NCBI RefSeq assembly: GCF_047948215.1
Contig: NC_134455.1
Location: 152,006,575-152,070,574, forward strand
From: Lycorma delicatula
Lineage: Eukaryota > Arthropoda > Insecta > Hemiptera > Fulgoridae
Reading direction: 5' to 3'
DNA: 64,000 nt
Under the pieces are notes generated by a model, which did not search any database, had not been told where the DNA came from, and saw nothing but the letters and a program-made list of their open reading frames with translations. Shown piece after piece: positions 1-11,628 of the stretch. How positions within the stretch are numbered: the stretch's first letter is position 1; each line of letters opens with the position of its first letter. Both the position numbers and the translations under genes were made by a program.

Positions 1-104
1 AGAATTGGTTTATTGTGGTAATATACTGGATGATGAAGCAAGTCTCAGTTCAAGTGGACTTAAACCTGGAGTTATGGTGCATGTATTAAAGAAGAAAGCA
101 AAAG
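1..104 (+). CDS. UBL7: UBL7 exon (5'-partial): ubiquitin-like domain, C-terminal part
   Basis: The window opens inside this exon, on the third base of a codon. It reads ELVYCGNILDD, a short serine-rich stretch, then GLKPGVMVHVLKKK, and stops at the donor AAAG|GTAAGT (105). The C-G-x-x-L-x-D-D and G-(L/I)-x-P-G-x-x-V-H-V-L patterns are those of the second half of the ubiquitin-like fold in UBL7. The visible protein is 300 residues against about 380 in the human protein, so roughly the first 60 or more residues lie in exons before the window. UBL7 pairs an N-terminal UBL with a C-terminal UBA, the layout of proteins that link ubiquitin chains to the degradation machinery; that role is inferred from family architecture. 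Confidence 0.93.
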
Positions 105-512
105 GTAAGTAATCATGTTGTTTTTATCTGTTACATTGTAAATAATGATTATAATTACATGTATTAAATAAATAATCCAAACCTCATAGTAGCTCCTTAA
201 TTAATTTTAATAGAACTGCAGAAGCTGATTTTAGTAGGAGTCTAAAATTAAAGCTCCTCTATGTGTCTACGTACATTATTATAAAGACACAGTAGGGCCT
301 ACATATATCAGGAAAAGAAGAACCCATTTTCATCCAGTCATCCTCCATCAATTTTGTTAAATGAAAGTTATTAAAGTTTAAATTAAGATGATAGCGCTTT
401 TATCTAGTTATCAGGTTTCATTCATACACTAATTGCATGTGACGAACGACAAAAGAGACAGCCATGATTGTTTAAACAGAAAAACATTCATTTGTATAAC
501 TCTCCGTATGCT
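105..512. other. UBL7 intron, start; no gene seen
   Basis: AT-rich intronic sequence after the splice donor. I see no coding potential and no recognisable repeat before the foldback at 513. Confidence 0.5.
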
Positions 513-564
513 GGAAGTAAACTTGATGAGCATACCTCTCCGTATGCTCATCAAGTTTACTTCC
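513..564. repeat. Perfect 23-bp inverted repeat (foldback)
   Basis: GGAAGTAAACTTGATGAGCA (513-532) plus three more bases to 535 is exactly complementary to 542-564, with a 6-base loop CTCTCC. The 13-mer CTCTCCGTATGCT also occurs directly repeated at about 501 and 536. It sits at the left edge of the family A retrotransposon copy, so it may mark the junction of an aberrant insertion. Confidence 0.85.
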
Positions 565-3238
565 TTATCTTAATTGGTCTGTTTGTGATGACTTTCACAG
601 CAGTGATCACAGCCAATTATTATTTCTTTTGATGTCGACCATGAGGTGAGAACAAGGCCACAGAGATGGATTGTTGAAAAGGCGGATTGGAACGGTTACC
701 ATAAAGCCTTCCCGTCACAGTATGTCTGTGGCACGGGCATCCTTGATCAACTTTCCTCTTTTACGTCCATGATTGTTGAGATGCTAACAGACATATCCTA
801 CAAACACTAGGAAACCCTACACGTCCTTCTGTTCCTTGGTGGAATGATGATTGCCAGAACGCTATTAGCAAGCGACAGCAAGCATTGCATAAATTTAACT
901 GCAGGCCTACAGATGAACATATGAATTTTTATTGTCAGGCCAGAGCGATATATCGTCGGGTATTCTTGGACACTAGGAGGAGGTCGTGGAGGAAATAACA
1001 TAGACACCATCTCACGCACTACTCCCATGACTACTGTGTGGAAAAAGATCTGTGCTATTTTTGGGTCACCCAAACAATCCATTTTCGGGCTTCTTCTTGA
1101 AAGAGAACTCCTTTCATCATCTTCTACAGTGGCAACTATATCAGCAAATACTTTTCCACTCGGTGTCTCTCACTTCATCATATGGTAACAAATTTCAGAT
1201 GTACAAGATACAGATAGAAAGATTACTGTTGAAAATTGGGGCTTCGATTGGTGAATTAAATGCTCCATTCGCATTTAAGGAGTTATTAAGCACACTTGCA
1301 AACTCACGTGACACTCCCCATGGACCTGACAATGTACATCTCTGTATGCTGTTGCACCTTCCTCATACAGCATTACAACATCTATTGACCGTTTATAATG
1401 ATATATTCTCTGCGCAAGTCTTCCCACCTGTCTGGTCGGAGGCCATTGTCATACCAGTAATTAAGCCTGGTAACATCAAATTGAGACCCTCAAGCTACTG
1501 CCCAATCTCCTTGACAAACGTCCTATGCAAGGTAATGGAGAGGATGGTGAACCACAGACTTACGTGGTACTTGGAGACCACATTGCCTTTTATCTCCAGA
1601 AAAATATGGTTTGGTTGCCATGTGGTTGTAGTGTCCTCACTTATGCTGACGATGCACTGCTACTGATTGAAGGTGATTTGCGTAACGAAGTATAGTTTTG
1701 AGCTGCTCATGCTTGTGAGACACTCCGACTGTGGAGTCTCCAACATGAGATAATTTTCAGCCCTGAGAAAACCACAATGATGTTGATTAAGGGCCGATTG
1801 GCTGCTTCCTGAAGAATCCGGGTTCAGATGGCTGGTCTCCCCATTTGGTACTTTACGGTTCAGAAATACCTGGGTGTTATCCTTTATGAGAATTTTTGGT
1901 TTAAGGAATATCTATAGTATATGGCAAAAAGGGCCATGGGAGGCAATCTGTGATATAGCTGGAGTCAAGCCAATAGATATCTTGGCTAATGAGTGTAAGG
2001 AACACTATATTCCAAGGTAAATAACCTATTGACATCAGAACGAAAGGAGGAAATTGAGGACCAGGGCCTTGCATCTTGGCAGGTCAGGTGGGACGAATCC
2101 CCCACAGGTCGCTACACGCATGGTACATTTCCTATAGTGTTTGATGTAGGTGCGATTAATGGGTTTCCCCCAATCGGTATATCTTGGTGGTTTCTCAACA
2201 GTCATGGTGCCTTTCGGACGAGTTTGGCTAGGTTTCATTTGGTGGATTCGAACCAATGCCCGGATTGTAGGACTGATAACACAGTGGACCATGTCCTCTA
2301 CATCTATCCCTGATACGAGGTCAAATATTCACGAGTTGTTAGGGAACTTGAGAATATACATTCTTTTCTAGATCTCCATATTAACTGGATGATCCGTGAA
2401 AAGTGGTCTATAGTGGCTGGTTTTCTTCCCGCCCTTGTAGTGTGTAGGTCTGCGGAGGGAGTTTAATCAGGATATTTGATCGTGTTAGGAACCTGGGTGG
2501 CTAGGGTTCCGGTCTAGGCATTGGACTGGTGGGAGATAGGTGCATTGGCATCTTCCCACAGTTATATTAGTGTTGTTTGTGATTCAATTTGGGGCTCCCG
2601 CTGGTGGGGGTGGCTGCGCTGCTAGGGTATGGTAGCCCGTGCAACCGGGGGCGTGGCTTCATTCTGCCAGTGATGGTCCTGGTTGTGATTTGGTAATGCC
2701 ACACGAGATTCCATGATCGGACAGGTGGTGGTGCAGTGGCTTTTGTCCCCATCTCCTGCAAGGACCGGAATGAGATTATGTTCCTGTGTTAGGTGACCTA
2801 AATTGGTTGACTTATTTGGTTGTATGTCTATGTTCTATGTTGCGTAAAACGTAATTTTGATTGGTATGAGTGTAGCACTGATTTAGCTTTCAACTCGTTG
2901 GTTCTCTGAGGCATTCACAGGCAAAAATGACTAGGCGCAAATTTTGCGCTTCTGCAGTTTCGGTCAGTTAGTTTGAGGGAATCATGTTAGGTTGGATGTG
3001 AAGATGTCTGTTTGAGGCCTATGTGAAGGCAAAATTTGATTTGTATTTTACTGATGCAAATGTCTGCCGAGGCATTTACGTTGGTAGCATCCCAACCGAG
3101 GCCTGGCTAATAACTGCTTGATGTAAACTTAGAGGATCTAAAGACTTCCAGTAAAGCCCCTCAAGGCTCGGAACGGAGGAGGTGGTGTGGTGACCAGTAA
3201 TGTCACAAGGTGGGTGTCTTTACCCTACGGGGTTGGGA
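565..3238 (+). mobile_element. Non-LTR retrotransposon, R1/I group (family A), 5'-truncated and decayed
   Basis: About 2.7 kb of ORF2 debris in several frames. In order: the end of the endonuclease with an SDHS-type motif followed by RPQRWIVEKADWNGY (600-700); the linker PSVPWWNDDCQNAISKRQQA and SWRKYIDTISRTTP (815-1030); RT blocks around IVIPVIKPGN and SYCPISLTNVLCKVMERMVN (1440-1580); RT palm FSPEKTTMM (1755-1790); KYLGVI (1866-1885); then a C-terminal domain LASWQVRWDESPTGRYTHGT and a CPDC...H zinc-knuckle-like motif (2060-2310). Many stops and frameshifts show that it is dead. The 3' UTR runs to GGGTTGGGA at 3238 and matches the - strand copy at 61143-62000. R1 versus I clade is not settled by eye. 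Confidence 0.85.
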
Positions 3239-3914
3239 TGTGGTCATTGTCAGATTGTCAAGAACAGAAGAGAAAATACAGAAAGGGGCAATTCTGCATT
3301 ATCTTTAATTGACGAGTGGATGCAAACACATTGAAACTGGCGGTTAACAAATGTGAGTTCATAACCCTAACTGGGAAATGCAAGGTGAGGCCGGTAGAAC
3401 TGAGAATCGGTAACCAGTTGTTGCATTGGAAGGATAAGGTCAGATACCTTGACATAATAATAGATAGAGCATGCAGATTTGGTAAACACGTCACAGAAGT
3501 CTGTAATAAGACGGACAGGTCAGTGAACGCCTTAAATAGACTATGTCTTCATAGGCTGCTTCTGTCTTGGCCAAACGAAGAATAATCATGTTGGTCGTAG
3601 CCTTAGTTCTTATATATGTGGCGCTGGCCTGGGGCAGGACAATTAACATCCAGTGAAGTTAATTGAGGGTGGACCCTCCAAAGACAGCTTTGGAAGGTTC
3701 ACCAGAGATAAGGGTTATAGGACACTTTCATATGATTCCACGTGTGTTCTTTCTGGTGTTTTCCCGGTGGACTTGCTCTTCTCAGAGAGAATGGAGCAGT
3801 CTGTGACAGTGAGTAAGGCGGATGCTAGAATGTCTGTTATTCGACGATGGAGTGAGAGCTGGAGGACTACTGTTAAAGCAAGCTGGACCAAAAGACTTAT
3901 CCTTGACCTGGTGA

Positions 3915-4000
3915 CCAAGCCCCTCAGGCTTGGAACGGAGGAGGTGGTCTGGCGACTGGTAACTTCACAAGGTGGTTGTCTTCCCACTACTGGGTTGGGA
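3915..4000 (+). mobile_element. 86-bp severely 5'-truncated family A insertion with 11-bp target duplication
   Basis: The 86 bases from CCAAGCCCCTCAGG to GGGTTGGGA match the 3' end of family A at about 3160-3238. They are flanked by perfect copies of TGACCTGGTGA (3904-3914 and 4001-4011). Removing the insertion and one repeat restores the R1 C-terminal domain reading across the junction (...RLILD LVKWHAREHG...). This is a textbook target-primed insertion that copied only the last 86 bases. Confidence 0.9.
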
Positions 4001-4556
4001 TGACCTGGTGAAATGGCATGCTAGGGAACATGGTGGATTAAATTACCATCTGACGCAGGTTATGTCTGGACATGGCAAATTCAAGGGGTACCTGTAGAGA
4101 ATATGGAGAAGGGAATTGCCAACGTGCATGTACTGACACAAGCCAGATTCAGTGGAGCACACCGAGTTTCATTGCCAGAAATGGCAAAACTCTCGGGTCA
4201 GGGCGTGAGTCACTGACCTAACATCAGAAGAACTAGTAGATTATATGCTGGCTTCAACAGCAAACTGGAGAGCCATTGACGGTTTGGCGAGGATGATTTT
4301 GAGAGAAAAAGATGACAAAGGACATCGAAGGGGGTTTTAGGTTAGGTCAGGGCAGATAGCCCTGGCCGGGAGGGCCGACATACTGAGGTGTGTCGACTTC
4401 GATAATCAGCTCCTGGGGTCTGAAAGCTGAGGAATCAAAAGATAGAGTGCTGACTGCTGGGTGGAGCCCAGGAACAACATAATCGTTCCCAGTTCCCCCC
4501 CTCCTAATAGTTAGAGGCAGGTGAGAAAAAAATGTACAGACCGAGTCCCAGTTCTT

Positions 4557-4573
4557 GGGGGGGGGGGGGGGGG
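4557..4573 (+). repeat. Poly-G run (17 G)
   Basis: A homopolymer of 17 G in otherwise mixed sequence within the LINE 3' UTR. It is a likely site of sequencing or assembly length error. Confidence 0.8.
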
Positions 4574-4740
4574 CACGAACAACATAGTTGAGCCCTAGTT
4601 AAATCCTCCCTGATGATTTGAGGCAGGCGTTGATTACAAAAGATCCAACCAGCAAGCGAAACTGGAGGCTCGTTTGAGTTTGAAGGATACTCCCCTAAGC
4701 AAAGCTTTTACTTTAGTGTACGCCTGACCCAGGGAAGTAA

Positions 4741-5322
4741 GGGAAAATAAAACCATTCCTTTACCGGTTTTCTCTAAATCGATTTTTGTATTATACACCT
4801 GGGATGTGAGCTGGCTACATGACTTTTACTCAGAATGATATACATCTGGTACCATCCAGTCCAACCAAATGGCATTATACTGTTTAACGCATAAACATGT
4901 GGTACCTGCACCAGATTACTTCAGCAGTACAAGCAGTATAGAGATATTGTTTGAAACGGGGTTCACCTATAGGTCCAGTTATATACACTCCCATTTCAAA
5001 GTTGCATCAAAGATGAAGAAATGAATTGTAGACTGCTTCAGCATTTGACATGGGATTTTTTTAATTTTTCTTGTACAATGGAAATAGAAAATTACTCATA
5101 AGATTTTTTTTTTTTTTTTTTTTTTAGTACTACAGTTACATAAATTAACTGACAAGCTGATTGTTTGTCAATTATTATAAGACATAATAATGAATTGTAT
5201 GACTTTATGAACACCTACATTAATTATCATCTGCTCTATATAGAATGATCAGTTTTTTAACTTTATAAAATTAATTGACCATTTATGGTATAATATGATT
5301 ACCATTTTTTTTTCTTTTTTAG
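4741..5322. other. UBL7 intron, end of the intron before the exon at 5323
   Basis: AT-rich noncoding sequence with a poly-T run (about 5106-5125). No recognisable gene or repeat. Confidence 0.5.
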
Positions 5323-5426
5323 AAGCACCCAGGCCAGCACAAAGTATGTCAGAAGCTGATATTCAGGCACTTGTGGTCGCATTTCGTGCATTAACTTTAA
5401 ATCCAACTTACAGGAATGCATTACAG
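5323..5426 (+). CDS. UBL7: UBL7 exon, linker after the UBL domain
   Basis: A polypyrimidine run ending TTTTTTAG (acceptor to 5322) precedes the exon and CAG|GTAATT (5427) follows. With one base carried from the previous exon it reads EAPRPAQSMSEADIQALVVA and then FRALTLNPTYRNALQ (visible residues 35-69), open throughout. The alpha-helical F-R-x-L...S/N-x-x-Y-R-x-A segment matches the region after the UBL domain in UBL7. The exon ends in phase 0. The preceding intron is 5.2 kb and contains a retrotransposon nest (565-4740). Confidence 0.92.
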
Positions 5427-7599
5427 GTAATTAAGCCATTAGAGTTTAAAGAATAGTTTAAAAAATACAATACGTTATTAAACTAGCTTCTTGATTTTAT
5501 ATTTCATTGTTTAATATTGTTAATTTTATTTTATTTTCTAGCTGTTCTCCCATTTCATTCTTTTCTGCAATAATCCTTTTGAAGTTAAAAACTTCAGATT
5601 TAAGATTTTAGATTTTTTTTTTAAATTGTAAGATTTTTAACTTTTAATGATGTATCATTAAATGTTAATAGAAATTTAATGACACATTAGACTGGGATTG
5701 AACATATTCTATTATATTATGATACTAGCCTACAAAAGACGCACCTGAAGTTCGAACTCTTACAACAGTGATAAATAATTGCTATAAAAACAATATATAA
5801 TCCTTATGTGATAAATTATTTTATTAAGAACTTGTTAACACTTTATGTATATTTGCAGAATTGCAGAAAACATGGGAAGGCTATGTTTTTTATCTTAACT
5901 CTGTAACTTTAAAAAAATAATTCTGTAAATCATTTAGTTAACATATGTTAAATTATACAACTTACCTACCCATATCAAACATATGTCGTTTCAGTAATTA
6001 ATTTTAATTATGACTGTTTCATAAAAAAGAGTAAAATTAACAAAACCAGACAAAACTTAACAATAAAACTTATAAAAACTTAACAATTTCAATTGTACTG
6101 GCATAGCCTTCTCATATTCTTAGTGTTCAGTGATAAAAATTTCTTCTTCTATATACTCACTGTTATTAATATTTTATTTTATGGATATATTACATAAGAT
6201 AATGTGATGATTTCAAAATATATATGCACATTTCAGCAGTACCTTCCACTTTTCCAATAATGGTGCCCACTATAATTTTTTTTAATAGCAAACCCATATG
6301 TTTATGACTTTTTGGTATAGAAGTTATTATTTAAGATGTTTTTATTTTACACAGTTTTTTTAAACCTAAATTTAAAGTGCTAAAATCAGTTTAAAAGATA
6401 AAGTTATCTGCTCTCAAAAAAAATAGGAAAGTTGCCTCATATAAAGTTTTTTATAGGTTTATAGTTTCAAAGATACAGATACAGAAGATCAGTGGCCTTC
6501 TTGAAATGACCACCTTGGTCAGTTCCGGTAACCAAGGTGACCCCAGTCAATCAAGGTGTCTATTTCTTTCTATAAGTGTAAACAAACTTGTTATTTTGTT
6601 ACTGCCATCATTACCAGCTGTTTGTAATTAATTATGTTAATATGCATTATTAAAATTAGTATTTCTGTATATATATCAAACGACACACATCACACTCACA
6701 ATAACACTTATACTTATAAAAGTTAATAATGAATTTACTCAAAATATGGCTACTTGTATATTTAATTGATGTCCGTGAATTAGTGCTATGGTGAAAAATA
6801 ATGTAAAGAAATTCTGTTATGTGAATCTACACACCTTATATATGCAATTACTAATGAATGTAACAGTATTATTTTATATATAATGATAGTAGTTATAGTA
6901 AAACATTATTTGTATAGAATGAAGAATATTTAATATTTATATTTAATGGATTCCTTATTCATAAAAAGCAGAAAAAAACTATTTTTTTTTATCTATACAA
7001 AATCAGTAAAATCTGAAGTTATTTGTGATTGGTTAGTTATGCATCCATATTTTATTATCAATAATAATAGAATGAAAATAGTCACTTACTGCTTGTTTTT
7101 ATAATATTTAACATTAGCATCCTCACCGTGTGCATCAGGTGTAAAAATTACAATAAATTTAAAAATATAAAAAGAAGAATATTCTCTTTTTGGGTTAGGT
7201 TGTAAATTGATAATGGAGGGAAATTTTAGTTGATAATACATAAATACTGCTATCTATTGGATGAATTTTAAATTATAGAATTCTACTATTTGCCGAATTC
7301 ATTTCATCATATTCAAATTTTATTTGTTCTTTTATAATATTAATATTATTGTTTTCTGATTATGTTTTAATCTATTGTTATAGAAATAAATTTATTTATT
7401 AAGTATTAAAAATAAATAACAATAAATTAAAAACACAATCTCTTGAAAAAATATATAAAATAAAAATATTTTTCTTTGATAAATGTGCTGTAAAAATATT
7501 TAATTTTACATTGAGATAACATATCACGCACTCTCAAAGAAAGGACTAACTGTTTTTTTTAAAATTTCATGCTCTTAAAAGAAAATGTATTCTTTGGTT
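5427..7599. other. UBL7 intron, unassigned AT-rich sequence
   Basis: Very AT-rich with no supported coding. One small feature is an inverted pair CACCTTGGT (6511-6519) / ACCAAGGTG (6531-6539) in a locally GC-richer patch. I see no transposon protein signature. Confidence 0.5.
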
Positions 7600-8050
7600 T
7601 TACCTTTCTACTAGCTCTTCTCACCTTTAACTCCTCAACATAATAGTTGTTACTGGTCCGGTCACTATCTATGTCCAGATACAGCATGGTTTATATTAAG
7701 TGCTTTCTCCTGTTAGTAATAATATTGCCAAACTCATTTTTTACTTACATATTAGGGCTTATCCTCATCTATTTCATGTCTTTGATCTTTTGGAAAAATG
7801 AATTCATTACATACATTCCAACCTGTTACTTTCACTAAATTCTATTTATCTCTCATTCTGCATCTCAAACCAAATTTTCTGATTTCTTTCTTTTTTACCT
7901 CTCCCAATCTTTGCATTGAAATCCCCTCTAATGATTGCTACATGATAAGACATTCTTTATTTGCCTTCTGTAAAATTACTGTAGAACTCCGCCAGTTCTT
8001 CATCTTCTGCTGCAAAGGTTAGTCCATACATCTGGATTATTTTCATTCTA
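7600..8050 (-). mobile_element. Decayed LINE endonuclease fragment (RTE-like)
   Basis: On the - strand, reading from 8040 down, the frame gives YGLTFAAEDEELAEFYSNFTEG and then, after a stop, IIRGDFNAKIGRG. The Y-x-x-T...E-(D/E)-E-(L/I)-x-x-F-Y and GDFNAK-(I/V)-G motifs are those of the apurinic-like endonuclease of RTE-type LINEs. Downstream is disrupted. No RT follows, so this is an isolated relic in UBL7 intron 2 (the 5427-14602 intron). Confidence 0.6.
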
Positions 8051-8643
8051 GTTTGACATTATTATGCTTATCCCTAGTTATTACACTCAAAAAAATAATG
8101 GAATACTCCTTAACTCTACTATTCCAAGAACAGCACAAGCATTTATTGGAAACCTCACATTTGCCTGTTTTTATTTATTTTATATCATTTTATTGCAGAA
8201 ACTGAAAGTTTATATGAAAATTTAATTGTTAAAACAAGAAATTTCTGAACTAACTAGTAGATTTATATTTCCAGGGGTAGATTATTAATAGAACAGAGCT
8301 ACAAAGAGTCAATGTTGTTTTGTTAATTTTTTTTTTACACAAATGTTTATTTCATGTAAAGGATAATTATGAATAAATGTTTAAAACATGTTGAATTATT
8401 TTTGCTGATTTTTATTGAAAAGCTAAACAAAAATCAACTTAATTTAAATAACATAATTCTATGTAGTGAATATAATAGACATTTTATTTTAACATATCAA
8501 AAAAAAAAAATTATGTAAATTATAATAAATTAAAATTTTTTTTTTTCTGTCTTCAGTCATTTGACTGGTTTGATGCAGCTCTCCAAGATTCCCTATCTAG
8601 TGCTAGTCGTTTCATTTCAGTATACCCCCTACATCCTACATCC

Positions 8644-9012
8644 CTAACAATTTGTCTTACATATTACAAACGTGGCCTGCCTGTACAATTTTTCCCATCT
8701 ACCTCTCTCCAATATAAAAGCGACTATTCCAGGATGCCTTAAATTGTAGCCTATAATTCTGTCTCTTCTTTCAGCTATATTTTTCCAAATGCTTCTTTCT
8801 TCATCTATTTGCCGCAATACCTCTTCATTTGTCACTTTATCCACCCATCTGATTTTTAACATTCTCCTATAGCACCACATTTCAAAAGCTTCTAATCTTT
8901 TCTTCTCAGATACTCCGATTGTCCAAGCTTCACTTCCATATGAAGCGACACTGCAAACATATACTTTCAAAAAATTTTTCCTGATGTTTAAATTGCTTTT
9001 TGATGTAAACAA
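8644..9012 (-). pseudogene. RTE LINE C-terminal tail after a frameshift
   Basis: Reads SVASYGSEAWTIGVSEKKRL, EAFEMWCYRRMLKIRWVDKV, TNEEVLRQI and then a run with ERRDRIIGYNLRH. The Y-G-(S/A)-E-(A/T)-W...(R)-(R/K)-(M/I)-L-(K/R)-I-x-W-x-D-x-x-(T/R)-N-E-E-V-L pattern is the conserved tail that follows RT in RTE/BovB LINEs. It overlaps the end of the 566-codon frame in another frame, showing a single frameshift in one original ORF. Confidence 0.85.
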
Positions 9013-10630
9013 AATTATATTTCTGACTGAAGGCTCGTTTAGCTTGTGCTATTCGGCATTTTACATCGCTCCTGCTTCGTCCATCTTTAGTAATTTTACT
9101 TCCCAAATAACAAAATTCTTCTACCTCCATAATCTTTTCTCCTCCTATTTTCACATTCACTTTGTTATTTCTACTACATTTCATTACTTTTGTTTTGTTC
9201 TTGTTTATTTTCATGCGATAGTTTTTGCGTAGGACTTCATCTATGCCGTTCATTGTTTCTTCTAAATCCTTTTTACTCTCGGCTAGAATTACTATATCAT
9301 CAGCAAATCGTAGCATCTTTATCTTTTCACCTTGTACTATTACTCCGAATCTAAATTGTTCTTTAACATCATTAACTGCTAGTTCCATGTAAAGATTAAA
9401 AAGTAACGGCGATAGGGAACATCCTTGTCGGACTCCCTTTCTTATTAGGGCTTCTTTCTTATGTTCTTCAATTGTTATTGTTGCTGTTTGGTTCCTGTAC
9501 ATGTTAGCAATTGTTCTTCTATCTCTGTATTTGAACCCTAATTTTTTTAAAATGCTGAACATTTTATTCCAGTCTACGTTATCGAAAGCCTTTTCTAGGT
9601 CTATAAACGCCAAGTATGTTGGTTTGTTTTTCTTTAATCTTCCTTCTACTATTAATCTGAGGCCTAAAATTGCTTCCCTTGTCCCTATACTTTTCCTGAA
9701 ACCAAATTGGTCTTCTCCTAACACTTCTTCCACTCTCCTCTCAATTCTTCTGTATAAAATTCTAGTTAAGATTTTTGATGCATGACTAGTTAAACTAATT
9801 GTTCTGTATTCTTCACATTTATCTGCCCCTGCGTTCTTTGGTATCATAACTATAACACTTTTTTTGAAGTCTGATGGAAATTCCCCATTTTCATAAATAT
9901 TACACACCAGTTTGTATAATCTATCAATCGCTTCCTCACCTGCACTGTGCAGTAATTCTACAGGTATTCCATCTATTCCAGGAGCCTTTCTGCCATTTAA
10001 ATCTTTTAATGCTCTCTTAAATTCAGATCTCAGTATTGTTTCTCCCATTTCATCCTCCTCAACTTCCTCTTCTTCCTCTATAACACCATTTTCTAATTCA
10101 TTTCCTCCGTATAACTCTTCAATATATTCCACCCATCTATCGACTTTACCTTTCGTATTATATATTGGTGTACCATCTTTGTTTAACACATTATTACATT
10201 TTAATTTATGTACTCCAAAATTTTCCTTAACTTTCCTGTATGCTCCGTCTATTTTACCAATGTTCATTTCTCTTTCCACTTCTGAACACTTTTCTTTAAT
10301 CCACTCTTCTTTCACCAGTTTGCACTTCCTGTTTATAGCATTTCTTAATTGCCGATAGTTCCTTTTACTTTCTTCATCACTAGCATTCTTATATTTTCTA
10401 CGTTCATCCATCAGCTGCAATATATCGTCTGAAACCCAAGGGTTTCTACCAGTTCTCTTTATTCCGCCTAAGTTTGCTTCTGCTGATTTAAGAATTTCCT
10501 TTTTAACATTCTCCCATTCTTCGTCTACATTTTCTACCTTATCTTTTTTACTCAGACCTCTTGCGATGTCCTCCTCAAAAATCTTCTTTACCTCCTCTTC
10601 CTCAAGCTTCTCTAAATTCCACCGATTCAT
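8930..10630 (-). pseudogene. RTE LINE reverse transcriptase (566-codon open segment)
   Basis: The longest open frame in the window. It carries an acidic/lysine-rich linker (NPWVSDDI...KRNYRQLRNAI), RT block 1 (KAPGIDGIPVELL), IVMIPKNAGADKCEEYRTIS, DQFGFRKSIGT, FIDLEKAFDNV (first catalytic Asp), GVRQGCSLSPLLF, and FADDIVILA (catalytic Asp pair) at about 9280-9310, then the thumb with FCYLGSKIT. FADD in place of YADD is common in RTE-type LINEs. The start codon used here is only the first Met of an open segment; the true ORF would continue from the endonuclease. The frame shifts near 9000 into the tail at 8644-9012. Confidence 0.9.
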
Positions 10631-10639
10631 CTGACACCT

Positions 10640-11628
10640 TTCTTCACGTTTTTAAACCCCAATCTACATTTCATTATCACCAAATTATGGTCGCTATCAA
10701 TGTCTGCTCCAGGGTAAGTTTTGCAGTCAACAAGTTGATTTCTAAATCTATGCTTAACCATGATATAATCTGTCTGATACCTTTCAGTATCACTAGGCTT
10801 TTCCATGTATATATTCTATTATGATTTTTAAATTGAGTGTTGGCAATTACTAAATTATACTAAATGCAAAACTCTATAAGTCTGTCCCCTCTTTCATTCC
10901 TTTTGCCCAGCTCGTATTCACCCACTATATTTCCTTGTTTACCTTTTCCAATGCTTGCATTCCAATCTCCAACTATTATTAAATTTTCATCTCCTTTTGC
11001 GTATTTAATTCTTCATCAATCTCTTTGTATACACACTCTACCTCATCATCATCATGGACGCTTGTAGGCATATAGTCGTTAACAATCGTTGTCGGTTTAG
11101 GTTTTGATTTTATCCTTATTACAATGATTCTGTCGCTATGCGTTTTGAAATACTCTACTCTCTTCCCTATCTTCTTGTTCATTATGAAACCTACTCCTGC
11201 CTTCCCATTATTTGAAGCTGAGTTAATTATTCTAAAATCACCTGACCAAAAGTCGCCTTCCTCTTCCCACCGAACCTCACTAATTCCTATTACATCTACA
11301 TTTATCCTATCCATTTCCCTTTTTAAATTTTCTACCCTACCAACATTTTTAAACTTCTAACATTCCACGATTCGACTCGTAGAATGTTATTTTTTAATTT
11401 TCTGGTGACCCCTTCCTTAGTAGTCGCCACCCGGAGATCCGAATGGGGGACTAGTTTACCTCTGGAATATTTTACCAAGGAAGGCACCTCCATCATTGCT
11501 ATATGAAAATGCAGAGAGCCACATTTTCTTGGAAAAAAAAGCAGCTGTAGTTTTCCATTGCTTTCAGCTGCGCAGTACTCAGAGGACTGAGTGATGTTGA
11601 TATGGCCGTTTATGTCGTCCTGACTCAC
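10640..11628 (-). pseudogene. RTE LINE apurinic-type endonuclease domain
   Basis: The - strand gives, in order, VESWNVRSL (start of the endonuclease), VDVIGISEVRWEEEGDF, KAGVGFIMNKK, DRIIVIRI, then [10 protein letters not shown] near 10960 and DIDSDHNLVIMKC near 10690. The N-V-R, E-x-R-W, GDWNA and SDH motifs are the catalytic signature of LINE endonucleases, which nick target DNA to prime reverse transcription. The reading frame is broken at least twice (frame change near 11330 and a stop in the GDWNA segment near 10860). Confidence 0.85.

Larger units (their letters stand above)
3239..4740 (+). mobile_element. R1-clade LINE ORF2 3' part (family B), decayed
   Basis: Coding debris continues straight after the family A 3' end. 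It contains an RT thumb region (TLKLAVNKCEF, VRPVELRIGNQLLH, VRYLDIIIDRACRFGKHV at 3325-3500) and an R1-type C-terminal domain (WSESWRTTVKASWTKRLI at 3850-3900). This is interrupted by an 86-bp insertion at 3915-4000, then resumes as LVKWHAREHGGLNYHLTQVM and SGHGKFKGYL at 4008-4100, with a C...H...C motif after it. The RT start is missing. A 17-base G run lies at 4557-4573 in the presumed 3' UTR. Stops and frameshifts make it a pseudogene. Confidence 0.8.

Noticed and set aside
7647..8022. Open frames on + rich in Phe/Ile/Leu that look like membrane proteins
   Set aside because: They are antisense to LINE endonuclease debris (GDFNAKIG on the - strand) and in AT-rich sequence, so hydrophobic translation is expected by composition.
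9912..10358. 148-codon + strand open frame, serine-rich
   Set aside because: It is the complement of the RTE reverse transcriptase frame and has no signature of its own.
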